From NCBI RefSeq assembly GCF_900100785.1, contig NZ_FNCP01000023.1, forward strand, positions 1 through 64,000: DNA of 64,000 nucleotides, written 5' to 3'. This DNA comes from Desulfosporosinus hippei DSM 8344 (GTDB taxonomy: Bacteria > Bacillota > Desulfitobacteriia > Desulfitobacteriales > Desulfitobacteriaceae). Below, piece by piece: positions 35,563-42,786 of the stretch (position 1 is the stretch's first letter; each line of letters starts with the position of its first letter). The notes under the pieces were generated by a model that saw only the letters and a program-made list of their open reading frames with translations, searched no databases and was not told the origin of the DNA. Both the position numbers and the translations under genes were made by a program.

Positions 35563-35814
35563 ATGGAATCAAGCGAAGAATATTTTGCCGTATTTTTTAC
35601 CACTTCCGGAGCAATAAGATTTCATAGGTTTTTACGCAACAATACCATTCCGGCTGAAGTTAAGCCGGTACCCAGAAATCTGAGCACAAGTTGTGCCATA
35701 GGCATTGAGTTTTTCTATAAGGGTAATTTAAGTCTGTTAATCATCCAGGATATTAAACAAATCTACATTAAGCAAGGCAATCAGTACATTTTAAAGTACG
35801 CCAAAGGCCACTAA
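35563..35814 (+). CDS. DUF3343 protein (putative Se/S carrier-like)
   Basis: An 83-residue soluble protein resembling the DUF3343 family, which often neighbours selenium metabolism and sulfurtransferase genes. The pattern FFTTSGAIRFHRFLRNNTIP, VKPVPRNLSTSCAIGIEF fits the family, including the cysteine before the hydrophobic strand. AAGGAG stands about ten bases upstream of the ATG. It is divergent from the ModE-fusion gene and close to the fused hydroxylase, so a role in delivering selenium or sulfur to that enzyme is plausible, though only by association. Confidence 0.75.
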   Translation: MESSEEYFAVFFTTSGAIRFHRFLRNNTIPAEVKPVPRNLSTSCAIGIEFFYKGNLSLLIIQDIKQIYIKQGNQYILKYAKGH

Positions 35815-35842
35815 CTGCCTGGTTTAAACGAAATATTTAAAA

Positions 35843-35864
35843 ATCCCGCAATCACTTGCGGGAT
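35843..35864. terminator. Terminator shared by tRNA operon and DUF3343 gene
   Basis: Perfect 9 bp stem ATCCCGCAA / TTGCGGGAT with loop TCAC, and a T5 tract on the minus strand just past the tRNA-Lys gene. It also lies 28 bases after the DUF3343 stop. Confidence 0.85.
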
Positions 35865-35875
35865 AAAGTAGTCTC

Positions 35876-35951
35876 TGGTGCGCCACCCCAGATTCGAACT
35901 GGGGACCTGCCGATTAAGAGTCGGATGCTCTACCAGCTGAGCTAGTGGCGC
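35876..35951 (-). tRNA. tRNA-Lys (CTT)
   Basis: 76-base tRNA with encoded CCA. Acceptor GCGCCAC/GTGGCGC, D arm TAGCTCAGCTGGTAGAGCA, anticodon loop CTCTTAA giving anticodon CTT, T loop TTCGAAT. Reads AAG. Confidence 0.96.
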
Positions 35952-35954
35952 ATT

Positions 35955-36030
35955 TGGTAGCCCCAACGGGATTCGAACCCGTGTTTCCGCCTTGAGAGGG
36001 CAGCGTCTTGGGCCTCTTGACTATGGGGCC
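35955..36030 (-). tRNA. tRNA-Glu (CTC)
   Basis: 76-base tRNA with encoded CCA. Acceptor GGCCCCA/TGGGGCT (one G-T pair), D arm TAGTCAAGAGGCCCAAGACG, anticodon loop CTCTCAA giving CTC, T arm ACGGGTTCGAATCCCGT. Reads GAG. The gene for its synthetase, gltX, follows upstream on the same strand. Confidence 0.95.
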
Positions 36031-36039
36031 ATGCAATTT

Positions 36040-36113
36040 TGGCTCCGGGACTAGGATTCGAACCTAGGCTATGTGATTCAGAGTCACACGTGCTACCACT
36101 ACACAATCCCGGA
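36040..36113 (-). tRNA. tRNA-Gln (CTG)
   Basis: 74-base tRNA ending GCCA. Acceptor TCCGGGA/TCCCGGA, D arm TTGTGTAGTGGTAGCACG, anticodon loop CTCTGAA giving CTG, T arm CCTAGGTTCGAATCCTAG. Reads CAG. Confidence 0.95.
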
Positions 36114-36287
36114 AGACTAACTGCCTTCCAAATCAGCAGTCATCACTAAAACAATATGAATGATCATTTGCTTTAGATTATGTCACGCCCTCTATTATAG
36201 TTTATTTATTACTTATATGCTAGTCATTTTTTAATTTTTTTTTTATGACTCCGGGGCTTAATTCGAAATTTCGCAGTCCCTTCCCCT

Positions 36288-37760
36288 TTAAAGTTTCTGA
36301 ATATAGTCAACGGCCTTTTCTAAACGTTCCAAGCATTTCTTTTTCCCTAATAAAGCCATAACGTCAAACAAACCCGGGCTGACGGTCTGACCCGTCAAGG
36401 CTAGTCTGGTCGGGTGAATAAGGGTGCCGCCTTTAATCTCAAGTTCCTTCATCAATTGGCGATAGGCACTTTCCACCCTTGCCACATCAAACCCATCCAG
36501 GGTTGCCAAACACGCTCTGCCCTTGGCAAGCAAATCAGCCACGTTTTCTTGTTTAACAAAGTATTTCTCGCGGCCTTTTTCATCATAGGCAACAATATCC
36601 TGAAAAAAGTAACGACTTGCTTCCACCAGTTCTCTTAGAGTTCTTACTCTTTCCCTGACCGTGTTTACGACGTCACGAATGTAATCTTGCTTATCTTCTG
36701 CTTCCCTAGGAGTGATTAGACCCGCCTGAATGAAAAAGGGTATGGCTTGCAGCGTAAGGCTATCTAAATCACAAGTGGTCATATATTGGCCATTAAGCCA
36801 GATTAATTTTTGAACGTCATAGACCGCAGCGGTTTTGGATACTTTTTCGAGGGCAAAAGCCGGGATGGTTTGGTCTGGGGAGATGAGTTCACTCTGCTCC
36901 CCTGTGGGAGCCCAGCCCAGAAGGGTCAAATAGTTGACTAAGGCTTCAGGAAGACAACCCATCTCTTGGAATTCTCCCACAGAAGTTGCGCCGTGTCGCT
37001 TGCTTAACTTACTGCGATCCGGTGCTAAAATCATGGATAAGTGGGCAAAGGAAGGGATTTCGTATCCCAAGGCATCATAGATAAGATGTTGCTTAGGGGT
37101 ATTGGACAAATGTTCTTCAGCCCTAATAACATGACTAATTTCCATGGCATGGTCATCGACGACACAGGCAAAATTATAAGCCGCCGTTCCATTGGATTTC
37201 ATTATGATAAAATCATCAAATTGCCCCAACTCAAAGCTGACTGTTCCTCTAATAATGTCTTGGACGATAACTTGACCTCTTTCCGGCACTTTAAGCCGGA
37301 TCACTGAAGGCTGCCCCTGATCCAGGCGCTCTTTAACCTCCTCCTCCGATAAATTCCGGCATTTCCCTGAATAACGAAAGGGTTTACCCTCCTGCCGTTG
37401 CTTTTGACGTTCTTCTTCTATTTCTTCTCCCCTGCAAAAACAATGATAGGCTCTTTTCTCTTGTATTAAGGTTTGAGCGGCCCTTGTGTAAAAGCCTTGT
37501 CTTTGAGATTGAAAATAGGGGCCAAAATCCCCACCTTTTTCTGGGCCCTCATCCCAGTTAATCTTTAACCACTTCAGGCTATCCAGAATTTGCTGAACAG
37601 AATCGTCGATAAGCCGTTCGGCATCCGTATCCTCAATTCGAAGGATTAATGTGCCGTTATGTTTTTTGGCAAACAGCCAGTTGAACAAGGCTGTTCTTGC
37701 TCCCCCAATATGCAAATAGCCTGTAGGGCTGGGGGCAAATCTTACTCTGACCTTTTCCAT
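36288..37760 (-). CDS. gltX: Glutamyl-tRNA synthetase
   Basis: Class I aminoacyl-tRNA synthetase of 490 residues that charges tRNA-Glu (and in many Firmicutes also tRNA-Gln for later amidation). Signature HIGH-type PTGYLHIGGARTALFN near the N-terminus and KMSKS-type DRSKLSKRHGA about residue 250; the zinc-finger cysteines seem retained (YHCFCRGEE and SGKCRNLS). Start chosen at MEKVRVRFAPSPTG, after GGGAGAG; five codons upstream is another ATG that overlaps this site. It lies upstream of three tRNA genes including tRNA-Glu and tRNA-Gln on the same strand, so synthetase and tRNAs may be co-transcribed. Confidence 0.96.
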   Translation of the reverse strand: MEKVRVRFAPSPTGYLHIGGARTALFNWLFAKKHNGTLILRIEDTDAERLIDDSVQQILDSLKWLKINWDEGPEKGGDFGPYFQSQRQGFYTRAAQTLIQEKRAYHCFCRGEEIEEERQKQRQEGKPFRYSGKCRNLSEEEVKERLDQGQPSVIRLKVPERGQVIVQDIIRGTVSFELGQFDDFIIMKSNGTAAYNFACVVDDHAMEISHVIRAEEHLSNTPKQHLIYDALGYEIPSFAHLSMILAPDRSKLSKRHGATSVGEFQEMGCLPEALVNYLTLLGWAPTGEQSELISPDQTIPAFALEKVSKTAAVYDVQKLIWLNGQYMTTCDLDSLTLQAIPFFIQAGLITPREAEDKQDYIRDVVNTVRERVRTLRELVEASRYFFQDIVAYDEKGREKYFVKQENVADLLAKGRACLATLDGFDVARVESAYRQLMKELEIKGGTLIHPTRLALTGQTVSPGLFDVMALLGKKKCLERLEKAVDYIQKL

Positions 37761-37775
37761 AGTTAACTCTCCCAT

Positions 37776-38125
37776 ACTTAATTGTCTCTCCTCATACTGC
37801 TTAAGGTATTTTCGTTACTTTATAAATGTTTAACAGAATTGATCATCATTTTTAGATTATCATTAGTTATTATAATTTAATTATATATCTGTGCTTGTCC
37901 AAATATCAAGCTGCGCGACACATGAAGGAAAACTTCCATCTTTCCCCGCAAACCGAACTTGTTCTTTTTACAAAATAAAAATCCCAGGCCGTAGAGCCCG
38001 GGGCTGATTTGCAGAATCCTCTTAAAACTAAGCGACTTATCTTCAAGGTACAAACACTAACAAAAGCGACTAAATCTAGGGCACCTCAGACAATCCCATT
38101 TTATTGTTTCACATTTAACCGATTA
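37776..38125. other. Upstream region of gltX, no gene seen
   Basis: AT-rich DNA with the likely gltX promoter near 37830-37900. A weak GGCC/GGGC-type hairpin lies at 37983-38010. No T-box leader features were recognised. Confidence 0.4.
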
Positions 38126-38190
38126 AAACAGGTCTTAACACCCTCTTCAGCTGTTACCTTCAAACCTTCCTTTGACGCTCCAAAAGCTCT
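38126..38190 (-). pseudogene. Relic of the CobW-partner gene 3-prime end
   Basis: The minus strand reads FGASKEGLKVTAEEGVKTCF, matching FGTTKEALKETVEESLKTCF near the end of the gene at 41692-42102. At DNA level 38126-38187 aligns with 41728-41790 (AAAACAGGTCTTAA shared). The rest of the frame does not match, so this is a decayed second copy. Confidence 0.7.
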
Positions 38191-38598
38191 TTTGCGGACA
38201 GCGTTTCGCTGACGATGGGTTTGAGATTCTTTTCCTACTAAAATACTCGGTGGTTTTCTAATACACTGCACGAAATAAGAATAGCCGGAAGATAATAGGT
38301 TATAGTACATAAATAATGTTTTTAGGGATTAATAGCTCTTTACACACACTTCTTGTAAGCACCTATTCAGAAAAAAATTGCATTACCAGGATGCCATAGC
38401 TCTAGAGCCTCTTTTTCTCGGGATATAATTTCCTCTATTTGCATATAATCCACTTCTCCCCTCTAAGAGCCTATTTATAAGAATACAATTGTAGTTGGGT
38501 TTTATCAAATTAATACTGTGTTACATAATTGAATCAAGTATATATGACAACTAGTATTTTATGAATGTGAAATCTAATATGAGGGTAGGTCAGATAAC

Positions 38599-38802
38599 AT
38601 GGCAATTATTACTTTTCTTATTATTGGTTGGATCTTAAATTTATTCAAATTCGAACAATTGTTTATTCAAGCTTTTAAAGAGCTATTTGGCAAAGATATG
38701 ACAAAGGCTACCTACTATTTCTCGTTTTTGTGTGTAGGAGTTTTCGGTGAAATAGTTCTATTTTTTCAAGGTGCTTACTATGAATATTTCTTACATCGCT
38801 GA
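38599..38802 (+). CDS. Small membrane protein (67 aa), unknown
   Basis: A 67-residue protein with two hydrophobic stretches (ITFLIIGWILNLF and YYFSFLCVGVFGEIVLFF) separated by a charged loop, so probably a double-spanning membrane protein. Not recognised as a family. GAGGGTAGGT lies upstream of the ATG. It stands alone in a gene-poor stretch. Confidence 0.55.
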   Translation: MAIITFLIIGWILNLFKFEQLFIQAFKELFGKDMTKATYYFSFLCVGVFGEIVLFFQGAYYEYFLHR

Positions 38803-39004
38803 GACAACGTTCAAGTCAGTAGTAATTCAGATAGAAGTGATAAATCAATGGAATTAGATAATAATAACCACTCAGTATTTCTTATGTGATCTTTTCTGTC
38901 AATTCGATTCACCAATCACCAAATATTTCAAAACTATGCTAAAGGGCGTCAGTCAGTAATTATACTAACTGGCACCCTGGATTTCTCAAACATTGGGTAT
39001 TGTT

Positions 39005-39031
39005 AAAACCGCCCGCTAAGTGGGTGGTTTT
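39005..39031. terminator. Terminator after SppA-RDD genes
   Basis: Stem AAAACCGCCC / GGGTGGTTTT (one G-T pair) with a 7-base loop and a T4 end on the minus strand, 40 bases past the RDD gene stop. A weaker hairpin lies at 38952-38976. Confidence 0.75.
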
Positions 39032-39069
39032 GATTAAAATCAATTGAGGCATAACTCAAGTCAATCCGA

Positions 39070-39600
39070 CTATTTTGCTGCTGCTTGGTCAGCTGGGATC
39101 TGAACCAATCTACCCAACTTTTTAGCACCAGCATAAACCACATAGGTATCGCCTAGGATATCAGACAATCCCTGCTTCCGGGGATGAAACGCACAAACCA
39201 GATACCCCAGGTAGGTACCAAGCAACTGTGCCAGTATTCTTCCGGCAACTTCCCGCATGATGACTGTAAGCCAGCTAAGAGGATGTCCGTCCTTCCTTAC
39301 GACTTTAATTCCCATGATCATTTTTCCCAGCGTTTGTCCAAAATACATAGTCATCAATACAAAATATAGGCTTCCCCAGATACCGGGGAAGAGTGAATTC
39401 ATGAGAATAAATGATTTGACTGTTGTTGTTTCCAGACCTGACGGCCATACCAGGCGGAAAAATATCTGACTGCTCATAGCAATGACCAACAGATCAAGGA
39501 TAAAGGCAAAAAATCTGGTCCAAAATCCCACGACTCTCAGAGTTATAACGTTTCCACTTTCCATTAACTGATTGCCGCTGTGCTCATTAATGATATCCAT
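39070..39600 (-). CDS. RDD family membrane protein
   Basis: A 176-residue membrane protein of the RDD family: GFWTRFFAFILDLLVIAMSS at helix 1, a FGQTLGKMIMGIKVV loop, then further helices ending at YLVCAFHPRKQGLSDILGDT (the RDD aspartate-containing segment). Molecular role unclear for the family; some members support ion exchange. It begins 17 bases after the signal peptide peptidase gene, with which it forms an operon. Confidence 0.85.
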   Translation of the reverse strand: MDIINEHSGNQLMESGNVITLRVVGFWTRFFAFILDLLVIAMSSQIFFRLVWPSGLETTTVKSFILMNSLFPGIWGSLYFVLMTMYFGQTLGKMIMGIKVVRKDGHPLSWLTVIMREVAGRILAQLLGTYLGYLVCAFHPRKQGLSDILGDTYVVYAGAKKLGRLVQIPADQAAAK

Positions 39601-39617
39601 TGATTAATCACCATCCT

Positions 39618-40619
39618 TTAGCGGTATAGGTACATAGCTGTAGGTACCGCACTGTTCTGCAAATCCTCTTTGATCCGCGAAAAGTCAAGTCGCGACGACG
39701 GAAGGGACAAGAGTGTATTCAAATTGAACAGATCTTCTTTTTTATATTTAATAACTTTAGGGTTCGTTTCGTTAATCATTTTTGCAGCTTCGGTAATAGC
39801 TCCGTCCAAATCACCTATTTGGTCTATTAAGCCCAGTGACTTGGCCTGCGACGCTGTATAAACCCTTCCATCAGCAATACTGATGACTGCCTGTCGGTCC
39901 ATTTTCCTTCCTTTAGCCACGACATCTACAAAATAACCATAATACTCATCAATGATCCCCTGCATGATCTGCATTTCTTCCTGCGTCGTATCACGCATCG
40001 GATTTAAGATGTCTTTATTTTTACCACTTTTGAAAACCAGTTCCTCAATACCCCATTTATCTGCCAGCTGGCTGTAATTATATGTAGACATAATGACGCC
40101 GATTGATCCGGTCATCGTAAAGCGATTTGCAAGAATCTTATCCGCCGGCATAGAAATATAGTACCCTCCCGAAGCTGCCATTGAACCCATAGATACAACC
40201 AAAGGTTTTTGGTATATGTCTTTTAAGCTCTTTAGTTTCTGATAAATTTGATCACTCTCATACACGCCACCGCCAGGTGAATCCACTGCCAGAATGATTG
40301 CTTTTATTTCCGAATTTTCAAAGGCGTTTTCGACTTCCTGCAAAAACACCTGATGATCAAAGTTATTGGTACCGGTTGACAATGCATTGCCCGAGTCTTC
40401 AATTGTCCCGTCTACGTTAAGAATAGCAATGGTTTGGCCTAATCCTTCTTGATAAGTCTCAGTACTAAATGGTGATTTTGAAGATAACAGCGATAGGGGA
40501 TCTCCTAATTTTTCTGTCGTTGTTCCAGTTTTTGCCCTTGTAGAAACAACATCTGTACGGATATACACTACCAACAATACAATGATAACAGCTATAGAAA
40601 CCCAGCGTTTTTTATTCAT
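39618..40619 (-). CDS. sppA: Signal peptide peptidase SppA
   Basis: Membrane-anchored serine peptidase of 333 residues that degrades cleaved signal peptides and helps in envelope stress. One N-terminal helix (WVSIAVIIVLLVVYI), then the peptidase domain: DSPGGGVYESDQIY, nucleophile Ser146 in SMGSMAASGGYYIS, oxyanion region GSIGVIM and general-base Lys201 in FKSGKNKD. Length matches the short Gram-positive SppA class. It is followed at once by an RDD protein gene. Confidence 0.93.
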   Translation of the reverse strand: MNKKRWVSIAVIIVLLVVYIRTDVVSTRAKTGTTTEKLGDPLSLLSSKSPFSTETYQEGLGQTIAILNVDGTIEDSGNALSTGTNNFDHQVFLQEVENAFENSEIKAIILAVDSPGGGVYESDQIYQKLKSLKDIYQKPLVVSMGSMAASGGYYISMPADKILANRFTMTGSIGVIMSTYNYSQLADKWGIEELVFKSGKNKDILNPMRDTTQEEMQIMQGIIDEYYGYFVDVVAKGRKMDRQAVISIADGRVYTASQAKSLGLIDQIGDLDGAITEAAKMINETNPKVIKYKKEDLFNLNTLLSLPSSRLDFSRIKEDLQNSAVPTAMYLYR

Positions 40620-40767
40620 AACTTTCCTCCTAGTTTATTTATCATCTTGCAGCGAGAAGACTCAGAATTTCCGGAATGACACAATGGATTTTTGATTCCC
40701 TTCCGAAGAATTGCGAATCAAATCGACAATGTAGGCAAAGAAATCGAAAACACTGCGAGGCAACTAA

Positions 40768-40796
40768 AAAGCACCTGCGAATTGCGCGAGTGCTTT
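40768..40796 (-). terminator. Terminator after coiled-coil gene
   Basis: Arms AAAGCAC (40768-40774) and GTGCTTT (40790-40796), with a T5 run on the minus strand. It follows the coiled-coil gene by 10 bases. Confidence 0.75.
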
Positions 40797-40805
40797 GTCT
40801 TATAT

Positions 40806-41120
40806 TTATAGATTTGCAGTTTTTTTCTCTAAAGCCTTAATTCTGCTCTCATAGTCGTTAAAACTATTATCTGCAGCAATAACGAATGACTTAATTATTT
40901 GTAAATCTGATTTTACTTTCTTCATATCAGATTCTAATGATTTCTGCCCATTTTCTAGTACCTTCTGTCCATTTTCTAGTACCTTTTGTCCTTCTTCTAA
41001 TACTTTCTGTCCTTCTTCCACTTTTCCCAACCTATTTTCAATAATCCGCTGTCCCTCAGCCAGGGTTTTGAACATATCCCGAACTTCTTCAAGTATTACA
41101 CCCACCTGATTTTCATTCAT
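40806..41120 (-). CDS. Small coiled-coil protein with heptad repeats
   Basis: A 104-residue, highly charged, helical protein. The core holds five consecutive seven-residue units of the form GQKVLEx (from about residue 39 to 73), encoded by near-identical 21 bp DNA repeats, giving a perfect coiled coil. The ends (MNENQVGVILEEVRDMFKTL and FVAADNSFNDYESRIKALEK) are also helical. No known domain; such proteins often oligomerise. Repeat number may vary between strains. Confidence 0.75.
   Translation of the reverse strand: MNENQVGVILEEVRDMFKTLAEGQRIIENRLGKVEEGQKVLEEGQKVLENGQKVLENGQKSLESDMKKVKSDLQIIKSFVIAADNSFNDYESRIKALEKKTANL
40928..41032 (-). repeat. 21 bp tandem repeats within the coiled-coil gene
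   Basis: About five in-frame units related to TTCTGTCCATTTTCTAGTAC, differing by a few bases (ATTTTC or CTTCTTC variants). Each codes for one heptad. Confidence 0.75.
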
Positions 41121-41383
41121 AAGTTCACCGCCTTATATATGTTCAAGCCTTTTTATTATACCATAAGTGGGTTTTAAGGGTAATATATTTCGCCTCGATA
41201 TTTTCATGCTTTGCCGCCTCAACGCTGCACAATTTGACTTACTCCCATGCCAATATCCTCTAAAACCATTAGGAAACAAATTCAGGCAATATATTCCTTA
41301 TCCTGGGAAATTTAGGGTTTGCCACCATTTTTATCGAATGTTATATTTGGGGTAGCCAAAATATCCGAAGGGGTGAAGAAATT

Positions 41384-41593
41384 ATGGACTATCAGAACGA
41401 AGGTAAGATTAATGACTACCGTGTTAATTTCCATAATAACGGAAAAATCATCAGCGTTGAAGTAACCTGCTGCGGTGGGCATATCGGAGAGATGCGCTTC
41501 AAAGACGGCGAACATAAACAATGCTTGGCTTGCGGGACGCTGCATACATTAAAGCTCCAGCACAATCACTTTCATATCCGCCAATCCAAGTGA
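41384..41593 (+). CDS. Small Cys/His-rich hypothetical protein
   Basis: A 69-residue soluble protein with a probable metal site: CCGGH in the middle and CLACG 26 residues later, then several histidines at the C-terminus. This spacing resembles a zinc ribbon or knuckle, but no family was recognised. It is the only plus-strand gene in this part of the window. The opposite strand is also open but lacks such motifs. Confidence 0.55.
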   Translation: MDYQNEGKINDYRVNFHNNGKIISVEVTCCGGHIGEMRFKDGEHKQCLACGTLHTLKLQHNHFHIRQSK

Positions 41594-41691
41594 AGACATT
41601 ATATCATAATATGGCTATATCATAACCCAAATAATCCCAGTCGCATTCGCTATGAAGGGTCTAAGGCATACTAATACCTTTGACCCTTTCG

Positions 41692-42102
41692 CTAAAAACC
41701 TTTTATCATATTTGGCAAGGATGTATTAAAACAGGTCTTAAGACTTTCTTCGACTGTTTCCTTCAAGGCTTCCTTGGTCGTTCCAAAAACAATCACTGTC
41801 ACGCAGAGGGTGGCTCTATCTAAAAACCATTCACTCCACCCCTGGGATTGTTGACTACTAATGCTTCTGCCGGTAGACGATAACCATAAATTTTCCTGAC
41901 CCTCAACAAAAACTTTAATATGCCCAACAAAACAGGCCTTAGCACTTGTCCAATCCCTGATCTCTTCAATCCATTGAGTGAGAGCTTGTTTAACCCTTTC
42001 GGACTTTACCTTTTCTAAAAGCGCCAGGCTGTAGGTCTCAGAAAAAATCGCCGGGTCAGAATGCTTAGTCGAGCACTTAAGTAAATCCTGATCACTCACC
42101 AT
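41692..42102 (-). CDS. Putative partner of the CobW-like GTPase
   Basis: A 136-residue soluble protein of unknown function. It has a helical N-terminus, then two beta-rich segments (KACFVGHIKVFVEGQENLWL and TLCVTVIVFGTTKEAL) and a helical end. Its start lies 11 bases inside the preceding CobW-like gene, so translation is coupled. The GTPase lacks the usual C-terminal CobW domain, so this protein may act in its place. It is the last gene of the methyltransferase operon. A relic of a second copy is at 38126-38190. Confidence 0.65.
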   Translation of the reverse strand: MVSDQDLLKCSTKHSDPAIFSETYSLALLEKVKSERVKQALTQWIEEIRDWTSAKACFVGHIKVFVEGQENLWLSSTGRSISSQQSQGWSEWFLDRATLCVTVIVFGTTKEALKETVEESLKTCFNTSLPNMIKGF

Positions 42103-42715
42103 TAGTCACCACTTTACGCCAGATTTGAGGATCGACTTCAGCCTGGGCGGAGATTGAATAGAAGTGGCCAGAAGAATTGATCCTTTTAATGTCTTCTGCG
42201 ACTTGGCTAACTTGCTCAGGTTCTAAACAGTCGATTTTGTTCAAGAGAATAACGTTTGCCTGAGCGATTTGTTCTTCTATTAAACCGGGCATGATCGTAG
42301 AAAGATCATCCCATCGTTCTGCATCAGCCACAACAATGGTCTTCAAACTATCTATGCCCTTCCCATACTTAGTGATGGTTTCCGCGATGGTATGGGGGAA
42401 GGCCATTCCCGTTGTCTCAATGATCACCCATTCCGGCGATAACTCCTCCTGAATTTTATTAAGACAGACGGTAAGCTCCGCGTTCAGGGTACAACAGATA
42501 CAGCCGGCAATAAGTTCTCGAACATTTAGCCCTTCTGCTTTGAGAATCTTATCATCAATACCCGTTTCCCCTACTTCATTTTCAATAATTACCAAAGAAG
42601 GTTTGCCACTATCCAACTGTAGTGCCGAAAGTTCTGCTGTTAGGTATCGAGCAACTTGCAAGATAACCGAAGTTTTGCCTGAACCTAGAAATCCGCCAAA
42701 AAGTAAAATATTCAT
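42092..42715 (-). CDS. CobW/COG0523-type metallochaperone GTPase (G domain only)
   Basis: P-loop GTPase of 207 residues of the SIMIBI class. Walker A GGFLGSGKTS (7-16), switch region IENEVGETGIDD, the metal-binding GCICC motif (71-75), VIIETTGMAFP and NKID for guanine. COG0523 proteins load zinc or cobalt into client enzymes; here the clients could be the zinc-dependent UroD-family methyltransferases or corrinoid of the same operon. It is about 100 or more residues shorter than full CobW proteins because the C-terminal domain is missing. Confidence 0.88.
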   Translation of the reverse strand: MNILLFGGFLGSGKTSVILQVARYLTAELSALQLDSGKPSLVIIENEVGETGIDDKILKAEGLNVRELIAGCICCTLNAELTVCLNKIQEELSPEWVIIETTGMAFPHTIAETITKYGKGIDSLKTIVVADAERWDDLSTIMPGLIEEQIAQANVILLNKIDCLEPEQVSQVAEDIKRINSSGHFYSISAQAEVDPQIWRKVVTNGE

Positions 42716-42786
42716 TGCCTATAACTCCTTACGCTGACATTCCGCACCCTTAGTTAAAGGCCCTTGATTGAGGCGAATAAAAAGTT

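Noticed and set aside
38101-38310. 69-codon minus-strand frame as a gene
   Set aside because: Only its end resembles the CobW partner; the remainder matches nothing and lacks a ribosome site, so only the tail was annotated as a relic.
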